This document shows positions 28,768-37,376 of a DNA stretch of 64,000 nt, one piece after another. The stretch is from an uncultured Clostridia bacterium (lineage in GTDB: Bacteria; Bacillota; Clostridia; Christensenellales; CAG-917). The stretch is taken from NCBI GenBank assembly GCA_944372795.1, contig CALWAF010000006.1, positions 1-64,000 of the forward strand. Direction: 5' to 3'. Below the pieces are notes generated by a model that saw nothing but the letters and a program-made list of their open reading frames with translations, was not told the DNA's origin and did no database searches. The first letter of the stretch is position 1; each line of letters opens with the position of its first letter. The translations under genes and the position numbers were made by a program.

Positions 28768-30201
28768 ATGAAAACTTTCGCGGAAAAGTTCCGAAAATTC
28801 GCATACACCGATTTTTACTTCATCGCGTATGCCGCCATAGTGTTTATTGCGTGGACGGCGGAGAGCGCGGAGTTCGGCTTTGTCGCGCTCATCGCGCTCA
28901 CCTGTCTTTCCCTCGTCATTTTGGATGATGTGCTTCCCATCACGGCGCCGCTGTTCTACGCCATGTGCATGATCTTCACCGATCAGGTGGAGGACTTCAT
29001 CTTCATGTGGCCCACCTTTATCCCCCTCGGCATTGCGATCGCGTTCTTCCTCATGCGCAACCGCACCCGCCTGCGCAGACCCGGTTCCATGACGGTGCCG
29101 CAGCTGGTGCTCTCCGTTGTGCTGATGGTAGGCGGGCTCGGCGTGTGCACGGCGGCGGAATATACGCGCGCGTTGCCAAATGCGATCATGCTCGGTTTCG
29201 GCGGGCTCGCGATCTACCTTCTGGTCTACTGCTATGCGGGCAGGGACGAGCGCAGGGACGTCGGCATCTACTTCTCCAAGATGCTCATGTGGTTCGGTTT
29301 CGTCGTGCTGGCGGAGATCGCGGTGTGGTATATCCGCGCCGACCTTCCCCCCTCGCAGTGGGGCAGCGTCGCCCGCGACTTCGGCTGGGGCATCGAAAAC
29401 AACGCCTCCACCATACTCTCCGTCAGCGCGCCGATGTGCTTCTATCTCGCCGTGCGTTACAGATGGGGCGGGATATACGCGCTGTGCGGGCTCGCGCAGT
29501 ATATCGGCATCATCCTCACCTATTCCCGCGGAGGCATCCTGATGGCAGCCGTCACGGGGCCCGTGTGCGCGGTCGTTGCCATCGTGAAAGCCGTGGACAA
29601 GAAGCGCATGGGCATGGCGTACGCCGTCATCATCGCAGCGGGCGTGGTGGCGATAGGCGTTCTCTTCGACGACATCGCCGCGGCGATCAAGAGCCTCTTC
29701 GACCAAGGTTTCGGACCCTCCAGCCGCGACCTTCTGTATGCCGAGGCGTGGAAGCTGTTCTGCTCCCACCCCTTCCTCGGCGTCGGACTCGGCTACAACG
29801 GCGACCACTTCGCCATCAACACGATGCAGTTCTATTGGTTCCATTCCACCCTCTTTCAGGTGCTCGCCAATATGGGCGTCGTGGGCGTGCTGGCATATGC
29901 GTTCTACTATATCGCCCGCTTCCGCACGCTGCGCAAACTGCGCAATCCCTTCAACGTCTTCATGCTCATCGCGTGGCTGGGCTTCGAGGGCTATTCCATG
30001 ATGGACACGGGCACCTTCGTGCCCTTCCCGACCATGGCGCTGGTGCTGGTGACGGCGGGCATCGCGGAGCTCATTTCCTCCCGTCCGCAGTTCAGGGGAG
30101 AGGTTGATGCGTATAACCGCACCTTCTCCCGCGCGGGAGTCGCCGCCGAGGCAAGAAGATACGACGCCTTCACCCCCGCCTACGTCCGCGAAGCGGCGTG
30201 A
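28768..30201 (+). CDS. O-antigen ligase/polymerase-type membrane protein
   Basis: The protein (477 residues) has about ten to twelve hydrophobic segments and the large loop typical of the Wzy/WaaL-type O-antigen ligase superfamily. It contains LTYSRGGILMAAV before the loop and the FCSHPFLGVGLGYNGDHF segment in it, features of this family. In monoderm-like bacteria these proteins polymerise or attach surface polysaccharides. It stands alone between its own promoter and a bidirectional terminator, without glycosyltransferases nearby, so the substrate is unknown. GGAGACAGAAGAG precedes the chosen ATG. Confidence 0.75.
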   Translation: MKTFAEKFRKFAYTDFYFIAYAAIVFIAWTAESAEFGFVALIALTCLSLVILDDVLPITAPLFYAMCMIFTDQVEDFIFMWPTFIPLGIAIAFFLMRNRTRLRRPGSMTVPQLVLSVVLMVGGLGVCTAAEYTRALPNAIMLGFGGLAIYLLVYCYAGRDERRDVGIYFSKMLMWFGFVVLAEIAVWYIRADLPPSQWGSVARDFGWGIENNASTILSVSAPMCFYLAVRYRWGGIYALCGLAQYIGIILTYSRGGILMAAVTGPVCAVVAIVKAVDKKRMGMAYAVIIAAGVVAIGVLFDDIAAAIKSLFDQGFGPSSRDLLYAEAWKLFCSHPFLGVGLGYNGDHFAINTMQFYWFHSTLFQVLANMGVVGVLAYAFYYIARFRTLRKLRNPFNVFMLIAWLGFEGYSMMDTGTFVPFPTMALVLVTAGIAELISSRPQFRGEVDAYNRTFSRAGVAAEARRYDAFTPAYVREAA

Positions 30202-30230
30202 CAGGGAACGATAGTTCTATTGAATATGAC

Positions 30231-30259
30231 AAAAAAGCGCCGTTCATCGGCGCTTTTTT
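30231..30259. terminator. Bidirectional terminator
   Basis: AAAAAAGCGCCG and CGGCGCTTTTTT form a perfect stem with a short loop. With A and T runs on both sides it can end transcription from the plus-strand membrane protein and from the minus-strand DUF1540 gene. Confidence 0.9.
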
Positions 30260-30277
30260 GTCTGTTGAAATGCGTGT

Positions 30278-30601
30278 TCAGCTCTTTTTGGGCGCCGCGA
30301 TGCGCGACTTGCACTTCGCCTTGAAGGGCGAGTCTTTCACGGTGATCTTGTCGGCGGAGCAGATGCCTCCCGTGTTGAGTGCGCACTCCGCGGAGCATTG
30401 CACGATGCACTCGCGTTCATCGCCGCGGAATTCCTCGCCCGCCTCCACGTCGGCGAAGGACTGCGCCAGCGCGCCTCCCTCGCGTTTGATGCGGCTGAGG
30501 CATTTCGCGCCGTCGCCCACGGATATGATGCCCGCAAGACAGCGGCATTTCAGGTTGTGTTCGCAGTTGGATGTTTCACATACGATCTGTTTCATGTTCA
30601 C
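30278..30601 (-). CDS. DUF1540 cysteine-rich protein
   Basis: This 107-residue protein contains two DUF1540-type cysteine modules. The first is around residues 6-38 (IVCETSNCEHNLKCRCLAGI) and the second around residues 64-98 (CIVQCSAECALNTGG, then CSADKI). The spacing Cys-x5-Cys-x4-Cys-x-Cys suggests a small metal-binding fold. AGGAGGTG precedes the start on the minus strand. Such proteins are common in clostridia and sporadically tied to spores, but their role is unknown. Confidence 0.8.
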   Translation of the reverse strand: MNMKQIVCETSNCEHNLKCRCLAGIISVGDGAKCLSRIKREGGALAQSFADVEAGEEFRGDERECIVQCSAECALNTGGICSADKITVKDSPFKAKCKSRIAAPKKS

Positions 30602-30653
30602 CTCCTGATATAGTTTGTCCGCCCGCGCGCATTTTTACTCTTCAAAAGCGATA

Positions 30654-30682
30654 TTGTCTTTTGGCGGAGAACGTGTTATAAT
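30654..30682 (+). promoter_or_regulatory. Promoter for rplI-trmN6-rsmI
   Basis: TTGTCT at 30654-30659 and TATAAT at 30677-30682 have a 17-base spacer. The predicted start near 30689 leaves a leader of only about 12 bases, containing the AAAGGAG ribosome binding site. Confidence 0.75.
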
Positions 30683-30700
30683 CTCCGAAAGGAGTTCAAC

Positions 30701-31147
30701 ATGAAAGTCATTCTAAATCAGGACGTCAAAGGCACAGGCAAGAAGGGCGAGATCGTCGAGGTCAACGACGGCTACGCCCGCAATTTCCTCTTGAAGAAGG
30801 GGCTCGCCACCGAGGGTACGACGCAGAACCTCTACGTCGCCGAGCAACGCAGAAAGGCGAAGGAAGCCAAGGACGCTGCGGATCGCGCCGCAGCCCTCGA
30901 GACCGTGAAGAAGCTCGGCGCCGTCACCGTCACCGTCAAGATGCGCGGCGGCGACAACGGCGGGAAGATGTTCGGTTCCGTCACGGGCGAGAATATCTCG
31001 GAGGCGCTTGCCGAGATGGGCTTTGACATCGACAAGAAGAAGATAGACATCAAGGAAGCCATCCGCGACTTCGGCGACTTCGAGGTGACGGCGAGGGTGT
31101 ACCCCGAGATCTCCGCCAAGGTGAAGATCAGGGTGGAACGCGCCTGA
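30701..31147 (+). CDS. rplI: 50S ribosomal protein L9
   Basis: L9 (148 residues) has the N-terminal domain [36 protein letters not shown]-type signature, a long connecting helix rich in Ala, Lys and Glu, and a C-terminal rRNA-binding domain with [17 protein letters not shown]. The length is typical. The stop overlaps the next start (TGATGG), so it is coupled to the methyltransferase. The usual partner dnaB is not here. Confidence 0.97.
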   Translation: MKVILNQDVKGTGKKGEIVEVNDGYARNFLLKKGLATEGTTQNLYVAEQRRKAKEAKDAADRAAALETVKKLGAVTVTVKMRGGDNGGKMFGSVTGENISEALAEMGFDIDKKKIDIKEAIRDFGDFEVTARVYPEISAKVKIRVERA

Positions 31148-31848
31148 TGGAATATGCCGTCGATCTGTGCAGGGGACACTCCGTGTTGCAGGACACGGAG
31201 GGTTATCTCTTCACGCAGGATTCCGTCGTCTGCGCCAATCTGATGCCCGCGGGCAGCCGCGACAGGCTGCTAGATCTCGGATGCGGCACGGGTGTGATGA
31301 GCGTGCTTGCCGTCCTCAAAAAGGGGGTGCGCGAGGCCGTCGGGCTGGACGTTGACGAGAGGGCGTGCGAGCTTGCGAGGAAGAATGCCGAGCGCTGCGG
31401 CATCGCGGACAGGATGACCGTCGTCACGCGCGACGTGCGCGGCGCGGCGGAGACGCTGGGGCGGGAGAGCTTCGACAAAGTCGTGTGCAATCCGCCCTAT
31501 TTCGATTTCGACGACGGCACGGACGGAGGCAAGCGCGCCTCGGCAAAGAGAGAGGGCGCAGCCAACCTCGCCGACTTTATTGCGACGGGCGCCGCGTGTC
31601 TGCGCTTCGGCGGCGACTTCACCCTCGTCATGCGGGCGGAGAGGCTCGCGGACGCGGTGACGGCGTTCAGGGCGCATTCGCTGGAGCCCAAGAAGGTCAC
31701 GTTTCTCTTTCCCCGTCCCGACGCGAAGGCGGGGACGTTCGTCATGACGGCGCGCAAGGGAGGAAGACCCGGCGTGATCACGGAGGCGTTGTATGCCGCG
31801 GACGCGGACGGGCAAGAGAGCAAAAGGATGAAGGAGCTTTACGACTGA
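31147..31848 (+). CDS. trmN6: tRNA1(Val) A37 N6-methyltransferase-like protein
   Basis: The protein (233 residues) is a Rossmann-fold SAM-dependent methyltransferase with LLDLGCGTGVMSVLA as SAM motif near residue 42, and the N6-adenine signature NPPYF near residue 117. The N-terminal region (TEGYLFTQDSVVCANL) matches the TrmN6/YabB family. In Firmicutes it is commonly adjacent to rsmI, as here: its TGA overlaps the rsmI ATG. The exact tRNA target is inferred from the family. Confidence 0.88.
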   Translation: MEYAVDLCRGHSVLQDTEGYLFTQDSVVCANLMPAGSRDRLLDLGCGTGVMSVLAVLKKGVREAVGLDVDERACELARKNAERCGIADRMTVVTRDVRGAAETLGRESFDKVVCNPPYFDFDDGTDGGKRASAKREGAANLADFIATGAACLRFGGDFTLVMRAERLADAVTAFRAHSLEPKKVTFLFPRPDAKAGTFVMTARKGGRPGVITEALYAADADGQESKRMKELYD

Positions 31849-32645
31849 TGGCGAAACTTTTCATCGTGGGTACGCCTATCGGGAATCTCGGCGACCTCTC
31901 CCCGCGCGGAGAGGAAACTTTGCGCGCAGCCGACGTCATCGCGTGCGAGGACACAAGGCACTCTCGTCCCCTTTTGGAGCGCATAGGCGCGCATGGGAGA
32001 ACCATCGCATATCACAAGTTTAACGAGGCGGAATGTGCGCGTAAAATAGCGGATATGGTGAGAGAGGGCAAAAACGTCGCCCTCATCACCGACGCGGGAA
32101 TGCCCTCCGTGTCGGACCCCGGCGCGGAAGTCGTCGCCCTTTGCAGAAGGGAGGAGATAGATGTCGAAAGCGTGCCCGGACCGAGCGCCGTGACGACTGC
32201 GGTGGCGCTCTCCGGTGTCAAGGGCGCCGGGTTCGTGTTCCTAGGTTTCCTGCCCGAGAAAAAGAGCGAGATGAAACGCGTGGTCGAAAGAGCGGACAAG
32301 GCGTGTCTGCCCATCGTCGTCTACGCGGCGCCTCACGATGTCGGGAAGATCGCGGCGGAGCTCGGGGGCATCCTCGGCGACAGAAAGGTGTGGGCGGTGC
32401 GCGAGATGACCAAGTTGCACGAGTGCGTCACCGAGAGCACCCTGCTTTCCTTCGAGTGCGAAGAGCGGGGGGAGATAGTCCTCGTCATCGAGGGCGGCGA
32501 AGAGAGGAACGAGCTCGTCTGTCTTACTCCCGAGGAACATCTTGCGGCATATCTCGCGCAGGGTATGGACAAGCGCGACGCCGTAAAGCGGGTGGCGGCG
32601 GAGAGAGGGGTGCCTAAGAACGAGATATACAAACTGACGCTGTGA
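31848..32645 (+). CDS. rsmI: 16S rRNA 2'-O-ribose C1402 methyltransferase RsmI
   Basis: RsmI (265 residues) methylates the ribose of C1402 in 16S rRNA. It begins MAKLFIVGTPIGNLGDLSPR and contains ACEDTRHSRPLL, LITDAGMPSVSDPG and VPGPSAVTTAVALSG, all diagnostic of this tetrapyrrole-methylase-fold family. The ATG overlaps the stop of the upstream methyltransferase. The length is slightly under the usual 280-290 residues. A terminator follows at 32736. Confidence 0.96.
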   Translation: MAKLFIVGTPIGNLGDLSPRGEETLRAADVIACEDTRHSRPLLERIGAHGRTIAYHKFNEAECARKIADMVREGKNVALITDAGMPSVSDPGAEVVALCRREEIDVESVPGPSAVTTAVALSGVKGAGFVFLGFLPEKKSEMKRVVERADKACLPIVVYAAPHDVGKIAAELGGILGDRKVWAVREMTKLHECVTESTLLSFECEERGEIVLVIEGGEERNELVCLTPEEHLAAYLAQGMDKRDAVKRVAAERGVPKNEIYKLTL

Positions 32646-32735
32646 TCCTCTCCCGCGACGGATGAGCGGGGCAGGGAGAGCGCGAGAGGCAAGGTAAGAG
32701 GGGGCTTCGAAGAGGGAGTTTCCCCAAAATGAGAC

Positions 32736-32761
32736 GGGATGCGCGAGCATCCCCTTTTTTT
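32736..32761 (+). terminator. Terminator after rsmI
   Basis: GGGATGC (32736-32742) and GCATCCC (32747-32753) form a 7-bp stem with a 4-base loop followed by seven Ts. It ends the rplI-trmN6-rsmI transcript. Confidence 0.88.
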
Positions 32762-32801
32762 CGCGCGTCGGGGGAGTTTAGGATGTAGGGCGGAGGTGCG
32801 T

Positions 32802-33926
32802 ATGCGATGTGAGGTGACACCCTTTCCCGCCCTTATGTGCAAGGTGGGAGAGACCGAGGTGTATACGGGCAGAGCCCTTCGCGAGTCGCTGGGAGAATAC
32901 CTCGACGCTCTCGCGGGCGGCGGCAGAGTGCTGGTCACGTGGGACGGCGAGGGGGGAAATGAGGCAAAGAGGACGACGGAGGCTTTGCGGGGCTTCGGAC
33001 TGCGCGTGACTGAAAAGCCCGACGCCGACGTCTGCGAGGCGGAGGAGAACTGTCTTGTCGTGCTGGGCGTGGGCGGAGAGCGCGCCGCCTCCGCCGCAAA
33101 ACGTGCGGCAGCGGACAGAGGCGCCGATTGCGTGCTCATGCCCGTCATCCCCTGCGAGGACGGGTTGCTCGCGGGCGGAAGGGTGACGGCGGTGTGTCTG
33201 GACGCCGAGGTGCTGGAAGGGGCTCCGCGCGACAGTTTAGCCGCTGCGGCGGGCATACTTTTCGCACTGCCGCTGCGCAGGTTCGAGGACGTCTATGCCG
33301 AAAAGGTGCTGGCGGAGCCTCATGCGGAAGAGAGAGTTTCGACGCCCTCGGAGGGCGACGGCATTGCGGACACCGCGGTAAAGGTGATGAGGGCGGGAGC
33401 CTCGGGAAGGCGGTATGCCGCCGACGTCACGGCGGAGATGCTGCGGCTCATCGCGCTGTCCAAGGGAAAGAAGCCCAGAAGGAAGGGGGAATACGTCTTT
33501 GTGGCGGCGTGCGCGCTTGCGGCGTTCTATAAGGCATATCTGTCTTCGCCCGCGGCGGACACCCTCATTCCCGCCGATCACTGCCGTGCGCTGGACGAGT
33601 TGGTGCGTCTGAACGGCGGCGAAGAGGGCAACATCATACAAGCGTTTGACATTTTCGACGTCAGCGGTTATTTTAGAATAAATTATATTCTCGGAGAATA
33701 TCGTCTGGATCTCATCGCGGAGCTTGCGGGCGCAGAGCTCGGCACCTCGGCGAGGAGGTGGCGGCGGATGTACGACGACGCGGGTTTCTGGATGAAGAGC
33801 GCGTTCACCTCGGGGGATATGATCCGCGCCATGGCGCTCGCGGGCGAGACGGCGGGAGGGCTGCTCGGCTTTGCCTCGGCAACGGGAGTGTTCGACGCCA
33901 TGGAACGCGCGGGAAAAGAGCAATAA
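32802..33926 (+). CDS. Unknown protein, possibly iron-ADH/dehydroquinate-synthase-like fold
   Basis: I do not firmly recognise this 374-residue protein. Its N-terminal half has VLVTWDGEGGNEAKRT and then VVLGVGGERAASAAKRAAADRG, which resembles the nucleotide-binding GGGS-D-K segment of the glycerol-1-phosphate dehydrogenase/iron-alcohol-dehydrogenase superfamily, but with Asp replaced by Ala. The C-terminal half is alpha-helical. Metal-ligand histidines usual in that superfamily are not obvious. The ATG at 32802 has GGAGG five bases upstream. A HAD phosphatase follows 30 bases later, so the pair may handle a phosphorylated polyol. Confidence 0.4.
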   Translation: MRCEVTPFPALMCKVGETEVYTGRALRESLGEYLDALAGGGRVLVTWDGEGGNEAKRTTEALRGFGLRVTEKPDADVCEAEENCLVVLGVGGERAASAAKRAAADRGADCVLMPVIPCEDGLLAGGRVTAVCLDAEVLEGAPRDSLAAAAGILFALPLRRFEDVYAEKVLAEPHAEERVSTPSEGDGIADTAVKVMRAGASGRRYAADVTAEMLRLIALSKGKKPRRKGEYVFVAACALAAFYKAYLSSPAADTLIPADHCRALDELVRLNGGEEGNIIQAFDIFDVSGYFRINYILGEYRLDLIAELAGAELGTSARRWRRMYDDAGFWMKSAFTSGDMIRAMALAGETAGGLLGFASATGVFDAMERAGKEQ

Positions 33927-33956
33927 AACACCGCCTGCGGGCGGCACGGGAAGGAT

Positions 33957-34745
33957 ATGGCAAAGAACATAAGAGACGTCGAGCTTTTTCTTTTTGACCT
34001 CGACGGTACGGTGTACATAGGAGATAGGGAGATCGAGGGCTCTTTCGCTGCGGTGAACAGGCTGCGCGAGATGGGCAAACGCATCTGCTTTTTCACCAAC
34101 AACAGCTCGCGTATGCACACCGACTATATCGCGAGACTGAACAATCTGGGGCTGCGTGTCTATTCCGACGAGATATACACCAGCGGACAGGTGACCTGCG
34201 AATATCTTTTGGACAACCACCGCGGCAAGAAGGTCTTCCTGCTCGGCAACGACCGTCTGCGCGCGGAGTTCGAGATGTACGGCATCGAGCTCGACGAGGA
34301 GCATCCCGACCTTGCCGTCATCGGCTTTGACACTTCCCTCACTTACGACAGGCTCTACAAATTCTGCCGCTTCGTCCATGACGGGCTTCCCTTCATCGCG
34401 ACGCATCCCGACAACTTCTGCCCCGCGGAAGGCTGTCCTATGCCCGACGTCGGCGCGATGCTGTCCGCCATAAAGCTCACCGTGGGCAGAGAGCCTGACC
34501 TTGTCATGGGCAAGCCGCACAGGACGGCGGGGGAGAGGATAGCCTTGAAGTACAACCTGCCTCCGCGCAAGATCGCGATGGTGGGAGACAGGCTGTACAC
34601 CGACATCGCCTTCGGGCGCAACTGCGGGTTCGTCTCGGTGCTGGTGCTCTCGGGGGAGACGGCGCGGGAGGATGTGGCGCGCTCCAAAGTGAAGCCCGAC
34701 TACGTCTTGGACGCCGTGCGCGACATCCCGGATATGCTGGTGTGA
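33957..34745 (+). CDS. HAD-IIA family phosphatase (NagD/AraL-like)
   Basis: The protein (262 residues) has the HAD nucleophile motif FLFDLDGTVYIGD near residue 10, motif II FFTNNSS near residue 47, the C2-type cap, a conserved MGKPHRTAGE lysine segment near residue 184, and motif IV MVGDRLYTDIAFG near residue 206. All catalytic residues are present. Relatives dephosphorylate small sugar phosphates and p-nitrophenyl phosphate. AAGGAT precedes the ATG. It may be co-transcribed with the unknown protein upstream. Confidence 0.9.
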   Translation: MAKNIRDVELFLFDLDGTVYIGDREIEGSFAAVNRLREMGKRICFFTNNSSRMHTDYIARLNNLGLRVYSDEIYTSGQVTCEYLLDNHRGKKVFLLGNDRLRAEFEMYGIELDEEHPDLAVIGFDTSLTYDRLYKFCRFVHDGLPFIATHPDNFCPAEGCPMPDVGAMLSAIKLTVGREPDLVMGKPHRTAGERIALKYNLPPRKIAMVGDRLYTDIAFGRNCGFVSVLVLSGETAREDVARSKVKPDYVLDAVRDIPDMLV

Positions 34746-34754
34746 ACAAATGTG

Positions 34755-34777
34755 AATGCGCAGAAATGCGCATTTTA
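34755..34777 (+). terminator. Terminator after the HAD phosphatase
   Basis: AATGCGCA (34755-34762) pairs with TGCGCATT (34767-34774) around a GAAA tetraloop, followed by TTTATC. The T-tract is modest. Confidence 0.7.
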
Positions 34778-34800
34778 TCATACGTTTTCGATTGCTTAAA

Positions 34801-34891
34801 TGCGCATATGTGCAACTTTGCCGTGAGGACGCGGCGACGGATGCGCATATGCGGTGGTGTGGGAAACGGAATGTGAGGATATGCGCATATG
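34801..34891. repeat. Three TGCGCATATG palindromic repeats upstream of the symporter
   Basis: TGCGCATATG starts at 34801, 34842 and 34882, giving steps of 41 and 40 bases, close to four helical turns. Each is the core of a longer near-palindrome (for example GCGCATATGCGC at the third). The series lies between the HAD terminator and the symporter start. It could be an array of operators; no promoter was clearly seen. Confidence 0.55.
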
Positions 34892-34910
34892 CGCTGATCG
34901 GAGGAAAGGT

Positions 34911-36524
34911 ATGCTCTCGATTCTTTCGGCGGCAAACGAGGTGTGGCCGCAGTGGCTCATCTTCGGCATATACATGGCGGTCATACTCGCCGTGGCTCTC
35001 GTCACGCGCCGCAAGAGCACGAGCGTGGAAGGTTTCATGTTCGCCAACAAGGGCGTGGGAGGGTGGCTTTCCGCGTTCGCTTACGGCGCCACTTATTTCT
35101 CCGCCGTCGTCTTCGTGGGGTATGCCGGCAAGTTCGGGTGGAATTTCGGGCTCTCTGCGGTGTGGATAGGCGTAGGCAACATGATCATAGGCACTCTCGC
35201 CGCGTGGATGGTGCTTGCAAACCGCACCAAGTATATGACGACGGCGCTCGGTGCGCGCACCATGCCCGAGTTTTTCGAGAAGAGGTATGAGAGCAAGTAT
35301 ATCAAGCTCTTCGCCGCGCTGACCATATTCGTCTTTTTGCTGCCTTATTCCGCCTCCGTCTATCAGGGCATGGGCTACATCTTCGAGGCGGCTCTCGGCA
35401 TCGATTCCGTGTGGTGCATCCTCATACTCGCGGGGCTGACGGCGGCTTATCTCTTCCTCGGCGGCTACTTTGCCACCACCATCACGGATTTCATCCAAGG
35501 CATCATCATGATCGTGGGCATCGTCGTCACGGTGTTCATGCTTCTGGGCACTCCCGAGATGAATTGGGGGGAAGGGCTTTCCGCGCTCTTTGCCGACCCC
35601 GACCTCACTCTCATCCCCAACCCCGTCACCCCGGAGGGCGGGACCTTCCTTGACAATCAGCTGTTCAACATCATCATACTCGTGTGCCTGACCTCCTTCG
35701 GAATGTGGGGGATGCCGCAGTCCATACACAAGTTCTACGCCATAAAGGACAAGGCGGCGATAAGGCGCGGGGCGATCATATCCACGGTGTTCTCCGCGAT
35801 AGTCGGATGCGGCGCCTACTTCATGGGCAGCATGATCACCCGTTTCGTGGACGAGGTGCCTGCGGGCGGCTACGACCACCTCGTGCCAACCATGATAGTA
35901 GAAAATCTTCCCTCCGCGCTGCTCGGGCTCATCATCGTGCTGCTGTTCTCGGCGTCGATGTCCACCCTCGCCGCGCTGTCGCTGTCTTCAAGCTCCACCG
36001 TCACCGTGGACTTTTACAAGGGCTACATCAAAAAGACTGCGCCGGAGAGCAACCTCAACATCCTGATACGCGTGTTGTGTCTGGTGTTCGTCGCCGTCTC
36101 CGCCGTGCTCGCCATCGTCGAGGTGGACGCCATCGTCAGCATGATGAGTTTGAGCTGGGGCGCCGTCGCGGGCTGCTTCATGGGGCCTTACGTCTACGGA
36201 CTGTACAGCAAGAAGGCGAACAAGGCGGGGGCCTACGCCTCCATCATAGTTTCGCTGGCGCTCACTTTCTCCCTCATCATCGGGCTGGGCTACTTCGTGC
36301 TGCGTTCGGACGGCGGCGATCCCACCTTCGGCGAAGCCTTCAAGGCGGGCATAGGGCAGTCCCCGTTCATCGGCGTCGTGACCATGGCGGCAAGCATGAT
36401 CGTGACCCCCGTCGTCAACCTGATCTTCGCAAAGAAGTGCGCGGTGAGCGAGACGCTTCTGGCAGAGATATTCCCGCCCAAACTGCCCGTAAACGAGGTG
36501 TACGAGCGCGTAGTGCGCGGATAA
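34911..36524 (+). CDS. Sodium:solute symporter family protein
   Basis: The protein (537 residues) has about 13 predicted transmembrane helices and the SSS family pattern: a short N-terminal periplasmic end, then RRKSTSVEGFMFANKGVGGW before helix 2, YGATYFSAVVFVGYAGKFGW in the next helix pair, and FGMWGMPQSIHKFYAIKD in the middle. SSS proteins couple sodium influx to uptake of sugars, amino acids, vitamins or carboxylates; the substrate cannot be read from this sequence. GGAGGAAAGGT precedes the ATG at 34911. Sodium coupling fits with the Rnf complex at the right end of the window. Confidence 0.9.
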   Translation: MLSILSAANEVWPQWLIFGIYMAVILAVALVTRRKSTSVEGFMFANKGVGGWLSAFAYGATYFSAVVFVGYAGKFGWNFGLSAVWIGVGNMIIGTLAAWMVLANRTKYMTTALGARTMPEFFEKRYESKYIKLFAALTIFVFLLPYSASVYQGMGYIFEAALGIDSVWCILILAGLTAAYLFLGGYFATTITDFIQGIIMIVGIVVTVFMLLGTPEMNWGEGLSALFADPDLTLIPNPVTPEGGTFLDNQLFNIIILVCLTSFGMWGMPQSIHKFYAIKDKAAIRRGAIISTVFSAIVGCGAYFMGSMITRFVDEVPAGGYDHLVPTMIVENLPSALLGLIIVLLFSASMSTLAALSLSSSSTVTVDFYKGYIKKTAPESNLNILIRVLCLVFVAVSAVLAIVEVDAIVSMMSLSWGAVAGCFMGPYVYGLYSKKANKAGAYASIIVSLALTFSLIIGLGYFVLRSDGGDPTFGEAFKAGIGQSPFIGVVTMAASMIVTPVVNLIFAKKCAVSETLLAEIFPPKLPVNEVYERVVRG

Positions 36525-36530
36525 AACAAA

Positions 36531-36548
36531 GACGGCAAGACCGCCGTC
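36531..36548 (+). other. Small hairpin after the symporter gene
   Basis: GACGGC and GCCGTC pair with a 6-base loop six bases after the symporter stop. There is no T-run, so termination here would be weak or would need the larger hairpin at 36565. Confidence 0.4.
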
Positions 36549-36554
36549 GAAGCA

Positions 36555-36595
36555 GGAAAGAAAAGGAAGGGCGCAGACACCGTCTGCGCCCTTCC
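36555..36595 (-). terminator. Terminator after the SpoIIQ-like gene
   Basis: GGAAGGGCGCAGAC (36565-36578) and GTCTGCGCCCTTCC (36582-36595) form a perfect 14-bp stem with a 3-base loop. On the minus strand it is followed by TTTTCTTTCC, so it fits the minus-strand gene ending at 36635. Confidence 0.88.
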
Positions 36596-36634
36596 CGCAT
36601 AAGGGGGGAGATTATTTCCTCATAAGTGGAAAAC

Positions 36635-37300
36635 TTATTTTTCTTCGAGCACGAGCACGTCGAGTGGGTCGATGTCGACGCCGTCCTTGGACATCTCGAA
36701 GTGCAGATGGTTGCCTGCGAGGCTCTCGGAGCCGCGGGAAGCGGACATGGTGCCGAGGAGCTGTCCCTTTTCCACCTTGTCGCCCTTTGCGACCTGCACG
36801 TTTTCATCGAGAGAGTAGTAGCGGGTCTGATAGCCGTCCTCGTGGTCGATGACGACATAGGTGCCGTCCAAGACGTCGGTCACGACGTCGGAGACGGTGC
36901 CCGCTTCCGCCGCGAAGACGGAGAGGTCGTCGCCCGTGAAGTCAACGCCGAGGTGCACTTCGTACTGCCCGAGGGTGGCGTTCCACACGAGAGCGGTGTC
37001 ACTGAACTCCTGCGTCACGGTGCCGTTCACGGGAGAGGCGAAGGAGAGAGTGGGCTTTTCGGGCTCGTCGGGCTTGTCGGTGTCGTCGTCATCGTCGGGC
37101 TCGGGGGTGACGGGGGTGTCGTCGTCATCGTCGGGGACGGGTTTTACGACTTCCGCGCCGGGGTCGGCTCCGAAATCGCCGCTGGCGGCAAGCGCGATGA
37201 CCGTAGCCACGGACGCTATGCACAGCAGGATGAGAAGATAGAATGCGTTTCTTTTGATAAACTCGCCGACTTTCTTTGCGGCAGTCGAGATTTTGCTCAT
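36635..37300 (-). CDS. SpoIIQ-like LytM/M23 peptidase-domain membrane protein
   Basis: The protein (221 residues) has a short cytoplasmic start, one transmembrane helix (residues 20-38), a low-complexity Asp/Pro linker (residues 45-82) and a LytM domain. Zinc-site residues His116, Asp120 and His200, plus His198, are present (HLGVDF and HLHFE). The lead-in NATLGQYEVHLGVD resembles SpoIIQ, the forespore partner of SpoIIIAH. B. subtilis SpoIIQ lacks a full zinc site, whereas many clostridial ones keep it. A sigma-F-like promoter is visible upstream. A general cell-wall endopeptidase or EnvC-like activator is the alternative. Confidence 0.72.
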   Translation of the reverse strand: MSKISTAAKKVGEFIKRNAFYLLILLCIASVATVIALAASGDFGADPGAEVVKPVPDDDDDTPVTPEPDDDDDTDKPDEPEKPTLSFASPVNGTVTQEFSDTALVWNATLGQYEVHLGVDFTGDDLSVFAAEAGTVSDVVTDVLDGTYVVIDHEDGYQTRYYSLDENVQVAKGDKVEKGQLLGTMSASRGSESLAGNHLHFEMSKDGVDIDPLDVLVLEEK

Positions 37301-37376
37301 GGTGTTACCTCCGTTTGACGGGATTATCGACGGCGAAGAGCCGATTTATACCGTCGGACAAAAAATTTTTTTTGTC

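Noticed and set aside
34801-34891. A possible CRISPR-like array
   Set aside because: Only three 10-base units exist with about 30-base spacing, the repeats are too short, and no cas gene is in the window.
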